Source: Pseudomonadota bacterium
GTDB taxonomy: Bacteria > Pseudomonadota > Alphaproteobacteria > Sphingomonadales > Sphingomonadaceae
Reading direction: 5' to 3'
Length of the DNA stretch: 6,994 bases
NCBI GenBank assembly: GCA_030271595.1
Contig: JARXKO010000078.1
Span: 1 to 6,994, forward strand
Shown: positions 1 through 5,468 of the stretch, piece after piece
Layout: each line of letters begins with the position of its first letter
How positions within the stretch are numbered: position 1 is the stretch's first letter
The notes under the pieces: model-generated
What the model was told of the DNA's origin: nothing
Databases searched by the model: none
Seen by the model: the letters and a program-made list of their open reading frames with translations, nothing else
Translations under genes and position numbers: made by a program

Positions 1-101
1 ATCCTCGCGGGGCATCCACCGCCGCCAATTTTCCCTTGCCCGCCACGCCGGCCCGGAGCGCGCACTGCCGAGGGGCAACGCACCCCCGCCGCGACCGCCG
101 C
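1..101. other. Left edge, unassigned
   Basis: No gene can be supported in these 101 bases, which lie just downstream of the response regulator stop. On the minus strand an ATG with its first base at 15 opens a frame (Met-Pro-Arg-Glu-Asp) that runs off the window. It could be the start of the next gene, but five codons without a clear ribosome binding site prove nothing. An inverted repeat TTGCCC (36-41) / GGGCAA (73-78) encloses GC-rich sequence. It has no T-tract on either strand, so I do not call it a terminator. Confidence 0.3.
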
Positions 102-632
102 TTATTGCTGGGTTGGGTGGTGGTGACCCGAAATCCAGTGCTCGAGCCGGGTGAACAGCGACGGCCGGGACGGGATGAAGCCCTGTTCGATCGCCGGCGG
201 GAAATGATCGGCGGTGACGCTGCCGGCTTCGTACAGCGTCAAATTGTCGGGCACCTTGGGTCGCAAGGTCTCGCGGCCGCGAAGCAAATCCTCGGCCATC
301 GCCAGCGAGCGGTGAAGCTCCTCGGCGGTGAAGGGTTTCATCAGGCACCCGAGCGCGAGGTCGGGCATCGGAAACGCTGGCGCCTTGCCGCTTACGAACA
401 GCGCCGGCACGCCAAGCTCGTTGAGCCTTACGGCGACCGAAAAGCCGGTGCTTGCATTGGCGAGGTGGAGGTCGAGCAGGACGAGGTCGGGATCTTCGGT
501 CTCGGCCGCGGCGATGGCCTGCTCGGCATCCTCGGCGATACCCACGACGCGGTAGCGCGGATTATCCTCGACGAGGTATTTCAGCGTCTGTGCAAGTTGC
601 GAATCGTCTTCGACGATCAAGATCCTGAGCAC
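102..632 (-). CDS. Single-domain CheY-like response regulator (REC domain plus unassigned tail)
   Basis: This is a phosphorelay receiver, expected to be cytoplasmic and to accept phosphate from a histidine kinase or phosphotransferase that is not in the window. Of 176 residues, about 1-117 form the REC domain. It begins with the strand VLRILIVEDD, whose acidic pocket is E8-D9-D10. The likely phosphoacceptor is D54 in LVLLDLHL, the switch serine is S81, and K99-P100 is the conserved lysine-proline pair. Residues 118-176 match no DNA-binding, enzymatic or other output domain that I recognise, and end in a His-rich GHHHPTQQ. The start is taken as GTG at 632, because GGGAGG lies 7 bases upstream and the REC fold begins there. 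An ATG at 683 would add 17 residues of no receiver character. The gene lies 138 bases downstream of the wall hydrolase on the same strand, so co-transcription is possible but not shown. The family call is firm; the signal and output are unknown. Confidence 0.9.
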   Translation of the reverse strand: MLRILIVEDDSQLAQTLKYLVEDNPRYRVVGIAEDAEQAIAAAETEDPDLVLLDLHLANASTGFSVAVRLNELGVPALFVSGKAPAFPMPDLALGCLMKPFTAEELHRSLAMAEDLLRGRETLRPKVPDNLTLYEAGSVTADHFPPAIEQGFIPSRPSLFTRLEHWISGHHHPTQQ

Positions 633-639
633 CCGCGAG

Positions 640-645
640 CCTCCC
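640..645 (-). promoter_or_regulatory. Ribosome binding site that decides the GTG start of the response regulator
   Basis: The minus strand reads GGGAGG here, followed by 7 bases and then GTG at 632. This strong Shine-Dalgarno match favours the GTG over the ATG at 683. Confidence 0.75.
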
Positions 646-655
646 GATAACTCAC

Positions 656-672
656 GGAAATTCCAAGTGGAA
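656..672. promoter_or_regulatory. Overlapping GGAA/TTCC palindromes upstream of the response regulator
   Basis: Two inverted repeats share bases: GGAA-A-TTCC at 656-664 and TTCCA-AG-TGGAA at 661-672. They end 24 bases before the GTG start of the response regulator. The placement fits an operator or autoregulatory site near the promoter or in the short leader. No known regulator can be named from the sequence, and short palindromes of this size can arise by chance. Confidence 0.35.
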
Positions 673-733
673 CATCCACCCACCTGTGTTGCGCGGATCG
701 CCGTCCGTGCGAATCCCTGATGAATGATGTTAA

Positions 734-765
734 CGCCGAAGCGAGTCAGGTCCGCGCCGAAGCGA
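734..765 (-). repeat. Two copies of an 11-bp direct repeat forming small TTCG-loop hairpins
   Basis: The 11-mer CGCCGAAGCGA (plus strand) occurs at 734-744 and 755-765, a period of 21 bases or about two helical turns. On the minus strand each copy reads CGC-TTCG-GCG, a three-pair stem closed by a stable UUCG tetraloop in RNA. Both copies lie just after the hydrolase stop (771-773) and before the response regulator. A longer stem (CGCGCC with GGCGCG) can also form across the hydrolase stop. No T-tract follows, so this is not a standard rho-independent terminator. It could act as an mRNA 3'-end stabiliser or a protein-binding repeat. Confidence 0.4.
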
Positions 766-770
766 AGGAA

Positions 771-1475
771 TCAGGCGCGATAAAAGATATGCGCGCCGAT
801 TTTCGATACCCGGACCAGCCGCGGGCCCCAGGCGGGGGCCACATAATCGGCATGATACCACAGAACATCATTCGACAGGCTTGGGACGATATTGTTGGCG
901 GCAAGCTTGGCCACCGCTTCGGCCCGCGCCCAGGCGGCGGTCTGGGTGTCAATGTGCGGAAACTGGCCGTTGCGGACGAAGCTGAACTGCCACGGCTGCT
1001 TGACCGTCGCGCACCAGCTCGGCGGATATTTGCCGGAAGATGCGCGGTTCATGACCACTCGGGCGACCGCCAGCTGGCCATCGACACTCTCTCCGCGAGC
1101 TTCGAAATAGACCGCCGTCGCAAGGCAGCTCATTTGCTCGTCGAGCTGTTCGGTGGTCGCGAACTTGTCGACCAGCGCCTGGAGCGGCCAGCCGCCGCGG
1201 TACAGCCACGCGGCTTCGGTGGCGAAGCTCTTCTGGCCAAAGGTGCTGGCAACGGTACGAACAGCGGTCGCCACCGCCGTCTGCGCGGTCTCAGCGGTCG
1301 CGGCCGCCGACGCGGTGCCGAGCGGCTGCGCACTGGCGTCGACGTCGATTGAGCGAACAACCGAATCGACCTTTAGCGCCGCCGCGCTTTGCGCATTGGC
1401 GGGGGCCGACCCCATCGCCACCAGTAATATACCCATCACCGCGGCAATGCCGCGGCGTCCCATGCGCTTGATCAA
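771..1475 (-). CDS. Exported SleB-type cell wall hydrolase (Hydrolase_2 family)
   Basis: This is a predicted peptidoglycan-cleaving enzyme of the SleB/Hydrolase_2 family, whose characterised members are lytic transglycosylases. It should act in the periplasm. Of 234 residues (counted from the TTG at 1475), about 1-28 form a signal peptide: a basic start (KRMGRR), a hydrophobic core (IAAVMGILLVAMG) and a probable cleavage after APANA. Residues 30-105 are an Ala/Thr-rich linker. The catalytic domain spans about 114-232. It carries CLATAVYFEARGES at 117-130, with E125 as the expected catalytic acid. Other family motifs are VVMNR around 140-144, C155, PWQFSF at 161-166 and WYHADYVAPAW at 206-216. 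The start is uncertain. TTG at 1475 has AGGG 8 bases upstream, ATG at 1463 lacks a well-placed binding site, and a farther TTG at 1499 is also open. All three keep the signal peptide core. In non-spore-formers these enzymes are presumed to remodel the wall; the role here is inferred. Confidence 0.88.
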   Translation of the reverse strand: MIKRMGRRGIAAVMGILLVAMGSAPANAQSAAALKVDSVVRSIDVDASAQPLGTASAAATAETAQTAVATAVRTVASTFGQKSFATEAAWLYRGGWPLQALVDKFATTEQLDEQMSCLATAVYFEARGESVDGQLAVARVVMNRASSGKYPPSWCATVKQPWQFSFVRNGQFPHIDTQTAAWARAEAVAKLAANNIVPSLSNDVLWYHADYVAPAWGPRLVRVSKIGAHIFYRA

Positions 1476-1483
1476 AATCTTTG

Positions 1484-1487
1484 CCCT
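1484..1487 (-). promoter_or_regulatory. Candidate ribosome binding site for the TTG start of the hydrolase
   Basis: The minus strand reads AGGG here, 8 bases before TTG at 1475. It lies 20 bases from the ATG at 1463, too far to serve that codon. The match is only four bases, so the start choice stays open. Confidence 0.4.
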
Positions 1488-1559
1488 AATGGCGGACAAG
1501 ATGTGGCCGACGCGCCCTCAGGCATGCGTTCGGTCGTGTTCTTGTCCGTCTAGCCCCGA

Positions 1560-1587
1560 AGCCCCGCGTCGAATACGCGTCTGGGCT
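1560..1587. repeat. Hairpin in the hydrolase upstream region
   Basis: AGCCC-CGCGT (1560-1569) pairs with ACGCG (1575-1579) and GGGCT (1583-1587). This gives ten pairs around a five-base loop, with a three-base bulge (TCT) in the 3' arm. No T-tract follows on either strand, so a rho-independent terminator is unlikely. If the hydrolase transcript starts upstream of this point, the hairpin lies in its 5' leader about 85 bases before the start codon. Confidence 0.45.
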
Positions 1588-1656
1588 CACTCGCTCTCGT
1601 TTCGTTGATCCTCAGGTAGGGCAGGTTTTCCAATGTTTAAACCGATCTTCGGTGAA

Positions 1657-1680
1657 CCGTTATAACCGCGGGTTAAACGG
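1657..1680. repeat. Ten-pair hairpin with triloop in the AT-rich intergenic core
   Basis: CCGTT (1657-1661) pairs with AACGG (1676-1680), and TAACC (1663-1667) pairs with GGTTA (1671-1675). A1662 is bulged and GCG forms the loop. A smaller hairpin, ACCGA-TCT-TCGGT, sits just to the left at 1641-1653. A longer imperfect inverted repeat also exists: 1627-1644 can pair with 1669-1686 through 14 Watson-Crick pairs, which would exclude the 1657-1680 hairpin. The region lies between two divergent genes, so the structure could act in DNA as an operator or in a leader RNA. Confidence 0.45.
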
Positions 1681-1692
1681 GGGAAACATTTG

Positions 1693-1705
1693 AATTCATT
1701 GAATT
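1693..1705. promoter_or_regulatory. 13-bp palindrome in divergent promoter region
   Basis: AATTCA-T-TGAATT is a perfect inverted repeat around a single central base, 86 bases before the EVE start codon. Such a symmetric site could bind a dimeric regulator. AT-rich palindromes of this size are not rare in promoter DNA, so this is only a candidate. Confidence 0.3.
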
Positions 1706-1790
1706 TTCTCTCAGGATTGAACGCAATTGGGATCGCTTCGACCCCGGAATCGCTTCCACTCGCCGCGCGGCGCCGATAAGTCGTCATGCA

Positions 1791-2195
1791 ATGGCATATT
1801 GGCTGATGAAATCCGAACCATCGAGTTACAGCTGGGACGACCTTGTCGAAGACGGCAAGACCGAGTGGGACGGGGTGCGCAACAATGCCGCGCGGCTGCA
1901 TTTGCGGGCGATGGCGGTCGGCGATCAGGCCTTTTTCTACCGCTCGCTGACCGAGCCCGCGGTCGTCGGCATCATGCGCGTGTCACGCGGCCCGGCCGCC
2001 GATCCCAAGGACAAGGCCTGGGTATCAGTCGAAGTCACGCCGCTGGGCGCCATTGGCCCGGTTACTCTCAAACGGATCAAGGGCAATCCCAGGCTCGCGG
2101 CGATGGAACTGGTCCGTCAGTCGCGGCTCTCGGTGGCGCCGGTGCGCGAAGAGGAATGGGCCGAGGTGCTGCGCATGGCCGCCGCGGCGGCCTAA
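1791..2195 (+). CDS. EVE domain-containing protein (THYN1-like)
   Basis: The 134 residues form a single EVE domain, a PUA-superfamily fold. Eukaryotic THYN1 and related EVE domains are associated with reading modified bases in nucleic acid, and bacterial stand-alone members are presumed to bind modified DNA or RNA. The visible family marks are the opening MAYWLMKSEPSSYSWDDL at 1-18, WDGVRN at 26-31, the GDQAFFY strand at 44-50, VVGIMRV at 58-64, the K94-K97 region before PRLAAMELVRQ at 100-110, and SRLSVAPV at 111-118. The length is normal for a stand-alone bacterial EVE protein. The start is set by the canonical MAYWL opening; an ATG five bases earlier is out of frame, and the Shine-Dalgarno match is weak. 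The gene is divergent from the hydrolase, and its stop overlaps that of the convergent propeller gene. No restriction or other defence gene is next to it, so a housekeeping role is more likely than a defence role. The natural ligand is unknown. Confidence 0.9.
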   Translation: MAYWLMKSEPSSYSWDDLVEDGKTEWDGVRNNAARLHLRAMAVGDQAFFYRSLTEPAVVGIMRVSRGPAADPKDKAWVSVEVTPLGAIGPVTLKRIKGNPRLAAMELVRQSRLSVAPVREEEWAEVLRMAAAAA

Positions 2196-5100
2196 GGCAG
2201 GTCGATCCCGCCGCCCGGCGGCGCAATGCGCAGTTCGCCCTCCGTCGGCACCAGCACCGGCTTCAGTCCCGCAGCGATCAATTTGCGATTGAGCGCCTCG
2301 AGATCGGCCGAGCGGAGCGATTGCCATTGAGCCCAGGCCGAGTCGATCGCGGCGCTTGTTGCCGCCGCGGTCGCGCGCAGGGCCGGGCTTGGCGCATTGT
2401 CGCTCGCTTCGACCGATGTTTCGATGGCGGCGAGGATTCCGCTTGCTCCCTTGAATCCGCTGTTGGCGGCCTCGGGCGGTTCGAGCCGGGCCGCAAGCGC
2501 CCGCGCCTCGTCGGCCAGCGGCCCAGCGCCGATCGCTTGCACCCTCTTGTCGAGCGCGGCGCGAACGGCTTCGGTCTCGGCATAGCCGCGCCACGCCTTG
2601 GCCAGCGGCGCATAGAGCGAATTGGAAAAGGCCAGCGAAGCGGCGTAATCGGCCCCGCTTACCCTGGGGTCGGCGGTGACATCGACCGGAACGCTTTGCG
2701 CGCGGCCGTCGACCGTCAGCGTGGCGGTATAGCGGCCGGGCGCGACCATCGGGCCCTGCGGTAATATCGGGGTCGCGACCCCCCAGATCGCGGCGATGGT
2801 GTAATTATATTCGACCGCTTTGGGCCGCTCGACGTTGAGGTCCCAGATCCAGCGGTTCAGACCGGGCTTGGCCGACAGCACCGGCTCCGACCGGGTCCAG
2901 CCGTCGGCGAAATAGCGTTCGCTTTCGAGATCCTGGGGCCGATCCGCGCTCGAGAAACGGCGGACGACATTGCCGCCCGAATCCCTGATTTCGAGCGTCA
3001 CCGGCCCCGCCGGCACGGCGCCGAGCCAGTAATCGATCACCGCGCCCTGGGGCGGGTTCTGGCCGATCGCCGTTTCGGGCGGAAGCGGCGTGTCGTGGTT
3101 GTTGTCGAAACGGACATGCGCCGCCGCAGCGGGCGTGAACAGATGCGCCGCCTGAGCAGTCAATCCGGGCTCAAGCTGGCGCAGCAAGGCGAGGTCGCCG
3201 AGAATCCAGATCGCTCGTCCCTGGGTCGCGGTGACGAGCTCGTCATCCTTGATCAGCAGGTCGCGCGCCCAGGCGGTCGGCAAATTCTGCTGCAGCGGCT
3301 GCCACTGGTCGCCGTCGTCGAAGCTGACAAAGACTCCGGTTTCCGTGCCAGCATAGAGCAGGCCCGGGCGCACCGGGTCGGCGCGGACGACGCTGACCGC
3401 TTGGCCCGCGGGAAGGCCCGCAGTGACTTCCTGCCACGTCGCGCCGCCGTCGTGAGTGCGCAGGACATGGGGCTCGAAATCGTCGATGCGCTGGCCGTCG
3501 ACGGCGACATAAGCGGCGGCTTGGTCGCGCGACGATTGATCGATGCTCGAAATCTTGCTCCACGGCTTGATTCCGGCAAGCAAGGCGGAGTTCCAGCTGC
3601 GGCCGCCGTCACGGGTGATGCTGAGGTAGCCGCTGTCGCTTCCGGCCCAGATTTCGTCGGCCGAGAACGGCGACGGCTGGATCGCGGTGATCGTGCCATA
3701 GCCGCAGGCGGCGGCATCGGGGATCGCGATCGCATCGACACAGCGCGGCGCATTGGCCTGCTTGCCGGTGAGGTCGGGGCTGATCACTGCCCAGGTGGTG
3801 CCGCGATCGAGCGAGCGGAAGATGACGTCGCCGCCCAGATACAGCGCGCTTGCGCCGGCCCGCGCCGCGACCAGCGGATTGACCCAGTTGAAATGATGCT
3901 CGACCGTGGTCGGACGAAGGCCGTAATTGGGCACCGGGAAGGGCGAGATGTCGGTGACGATCCCGGTGCTTGCCTCCCACCGGCTGACGTGCCCGCCAAG
4001 CCCCGAGCCATAGACGATGCCGGGGTCTTGCGGATCGGGGATGTCGTAATCGCGCTCGTCACCGCCGACCGGGTGCCAGTCCCGAAAATTGGGTGCGCCG
4101 TAATCGCTTCGGCTGGCGATTGCGACGGTGCCGCTGTCCTGCTGGCCGGAATAAATCCAGTAGGGAAAGCGATTGTCGACGGCGAGATGATAGAGCTGGC
4201 CGGTCGGCTGATTATACCAGTCGCTCCATGTCTTCGACCCGTTGACGCTGATCGCGGCGCCCTGATCCGATGCCGCCGCCATCCGTTCGGGGTGGAGTGG
4301 GTTGATCCACACGTCGTGATAATCATCGCCGCCGGGGCTGCCGCGGGTGATCACGCAATGCGCGCCGCCCTGATCGCAGCGGCGGATCGACTGGCCGACG
4401 GTATAGACGACATCGGGGTCGCGCGGATCGACCGTGATGCGACTTGCGTAATAAGAGGAGAAGGCCTTTTCGCCGTTGACCTTGTGCCAATGCGCGCCGC
4501 CGTCGTCGCTGCGCCACATCCCGCCATTCTTTTTCGAATCCATCACCGCATAGACCCTGAGCGCGCCGTTCTTGCGGGTCGCTGCAAGGCTGATCCGGCC
4601 GATCGGGCCGTCGGGCCAGCCGCCGCCGCTGAGGCGCTTCCAGTGGGCGCCGCCATCATCGCTGCGCCACACGCCGCTACCCGGGCCCGAGGCTTCGGTG
4701 AAATAGCTTTGCCACGGCCATTGCCGCCCTTCCCAGGTCGCGGCGAACAGCGTCTTTGAATCGCCGCGATCGCTGGTGATATCGACCGCGCCGGTGAAGC
4801 CACCAGGCGCGAGGACGTGCGACCAGTTCTTGCCCCCGTCGGTCGAACGGTACAATCCTCGGCTATCGCTGGGGCCGAAGAAATGGCCGACCGCCGCGAC
4901 GAGCACGTGATCGGGGTTTTTGGGGTCGATCCAGATTTCACCGATATATTTGGTGTCGTGGAGGCCAAGGTCGGTCCAGCTCTTGCCGCCATCGCTGCTG
5001 CGATAGACTCCGCGCCCGGACTGGACGTCGTAGCGCGGCTCGGGCTGGCCGGCGCCGGCGTAGATCACGTCGGGGTTTGACGGCGCCACCGCGATCGCGC

Positions 5101-5374
5101 CGATCGCCGAGCTTGGGCCGTGATCGAACACGCTGTTCCAGGTCCGGCCGCTGTCGTCGGTCTTCCAGATGCCGCCGCCCGAGGCGCCGAAATAATAAGT
5201 GTCGAGGCGGGTCGGCGCGCCGGCGATGACCGAGGCCCAGCCAGCGCGGAACGGCCCCAGCTCGCGCCATTGCAGGACCTGGGTCAGGCGCGGGTCAATC
5301 GGTGCCGCAGCGACTGGTGCCGCGATCCCCGTGGCGAGAAGAAGCCCAAAGAATGAAATCCGCGCGCGCCGCAT
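2192..5374 (-). CDS. Exported VPS10/sortilin-like beta-propeller protein with BNR (Asp-box) repeats
   Basis: This is a 1060-residue secreted or periplasmic protein of the bacterial family usually annotated as glycosyl hydrolase or VPS10 domain-containing protein. The substrate and activity are not established. A signal peptide covers about 1-24 (MRRAR, then a hydrophobic core, then AAPVAAA). Ten Asp-boxes (S/T-x-D-x-G-x-x-W) mark propeller blades at 72, 126, 177, 238, 289, 376, 521, 587, 640 and 684. The box at 376 (SVNGSKTW) has Asn for Asp. These motifs are structural, not catalytic. Residues 770-905 carry the usual C-terminal beta-sandwich motifs: NPPQGAVIDYWL (773-784), GLNRWIWDLNV (838-848), PGRYTATLTVDG (879-890) and DPRV (902-905). 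About 906-1030 looks helical. Only four cysteines remain in the mature chain (C333, C340, C545, C557), which fits two disulfides. The start at 5374 is chosen for AAGGGG 6 bases upstream and the signal peptide; a longer frame from 5509 would overlap typA. No typical GH catalytic pair could be assigned. Confidence 0.87.
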   Translation of the reverse strand: MRRARISFFGLLLATGIAAPVAAAPIDPRLTQVLQWRELGPFRAGWASVIAGAPTRLDTYYFGASGGGIWKTDDSGRTWNSVFDHGPSSAIGAIAVAPSNPDVIYAGAGQPEPRYDVQSGRGVYRSSDGGKSWTDLGLHDTKYIGEIWIDPKNPDHVLVAAVGHFFGPSDSRGLYRSTDGGKNWSHVLAPGGFTGAVDITSDRGDSKTLFAATWEGRQWPWQSYFTEASGPGSGVWRSDDGGAHWKRLSGGGWPDGPIGRISLAATRKNGALRVYAVMDSKKNGGMWRSDDGGAHWHKVNGEKAFSSYYASRITVDPRDPDVVYTVGQSIRRCDQGGAHCVITRGSPGGDDYHDVWINPLHPERMAAASDQGAAISVNGSKTWSDWYNQPTGQLYHLAVDNRFPYWIYSGQQDSGTVAIASRSDYGAPNFRDWHPVGGDERDYDIPDPQDPGIVYGSGLGGHVSRWEASTGIVTDISPFPVPNYGLRPTTVEHHFNWVNPLVAARAGASALYLGGDVIFRSLDRGTTWAVISPDLTGKQANAPRCVDAIAIPDAAACGYGTITAIQPSPFSADEIWAGSDSGYLSITRDGGRSWNSALLAGIKPWSKISSIDQSSRDQAAAYVAVDGQRIDDFEPHVLRTHDGGATWQEVTAGLPAGQAVSVVRADPVRPGLLYAGTETGVFVSFDDGDQWQPLQQNLPTAWARDLLIKDDELVTATQGRAIWILGDLALLRQLEPGLTAQAAHLFTPAAAAHVRFDNNHDTPLPPETAIGQNPPQGAVIDYWLGAVPAGPVTLEIRDSGGNVVRRFSSADRPQDLESERYFADGWTRSEPVLSAKPGLNRWIWDLNVERPKAVEYNYTIAAIWGVATPILPQGPMVAPGRYTATLTVDGRAQSVPVDVTADPRVSGADYAASLAFSNSLYAPLAKAWRGYAETEAVRAALDKRVQAIGAGPLADEARALAARLEPPEAANSGFKGASGILAAIETSVEASDNAPSPALRATAAATSAAIDSAWAQWQSLRSADLEALNRKLIAAGLKPVLVPTEGELRIAPPGGGIDLP

Positions 5375-5468
5375 ATTTGGCCCCTTTTCCGTCCCGACTA
5401 GGACGAAGAGGCTAGACTGGGCAACCAGCGATGGCGAGTGGGGAATTCGCTCGGCCGCGGCGAGTGGT
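5375..5468 (-). other. Gap between typA stop and propeller gene start
   Basis: These 94 bases separate two genes on the same strand. I see no strong terminator: CTCG/CGAG around 5454-5468 gives only a four-pair stem, with no T-tract. A TTGCCC followed 17 bases later by CTAGTC is a poor promoter candidate. Read-through from typA into the propeller gene is therefore possible but not shown. Confidence 0.4.
5381..5386 (-). promoter_or_regulatory. Ribosome binding site of the propeller gene
   Basis: The minus strand reads AAGGGG here, 6 bases before ATG at 5374. This sets the start of the propeller gene after the typA stop, ahead of a signal peptide, and excludes the in-frame upstream codons. Confidence 0.7.

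Larger units (their letters stand above)
1476..1790. other. Divergent intergenic region between hydrolase and EVE genes
   Basis: This 315-base stretch must contain the promoters of the minus-strand hydrolase and the plus-strand EVE gene. The part at 1620-1710 is far richer in A and T than the coding DNA around it, as expected of promoter DNA. It contains the hairpins at 1560-1587 and 1657-1680 and the palindrome at 1693-1705. I could not find a convincing -35/-10 pair in either direction. TTGAAT occurs twice near 1690-1704 on the plus strand, but neither copy has a good -10 at standard spacing. Open frames crossing the region have no recognisable protein character and look accidental. Confidence 0.6.

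Noticed and set aside
36..78. TTGCCC/GGGCAA inverted repeat as a terminator for the response regulator
   Set aside because: The loop is long (31 bases), there is no T-tract, and GC-rich DNA gives such matches often.
36..650. 204-codon plus-strand open frame opposite the response regulator
   Set aside because: The minus-strand receiver has every conserved REC residue; the plus frame is its shadow.
669..690. GGAAC followed by TGTT, resembling an EcfG general-stress promoter
   Set aside because: The spacing is 13 bases rather than 16-17, the -10 match is imperfect, and no plus-strand gene lies downstream.
1791..2195. EVE protein as part of a modified-base restriction or phage-defence system
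   Set aside because: EVE domains do occur in such systems, but here the protein stands alone, with no nuclease, methylase or McrBC-like gene in the window.
1727..2764. 345-codon plus-strand open frame overlapping the EVE and propeller genes
   Set aside because: It is out of frame with the EVE gene, runs antisense into the propeller gene, and is rich in Arg and Gly with no family signal.
3095..4759. 554-codon plus-strand open frame antisense to the propeller gene
   Set aside because: It lies wholly within the minus-strand propeller gene and has no domain-like features. Its Ala/Asp/Arg-rich composition is what GC-rich antisense frames produce.
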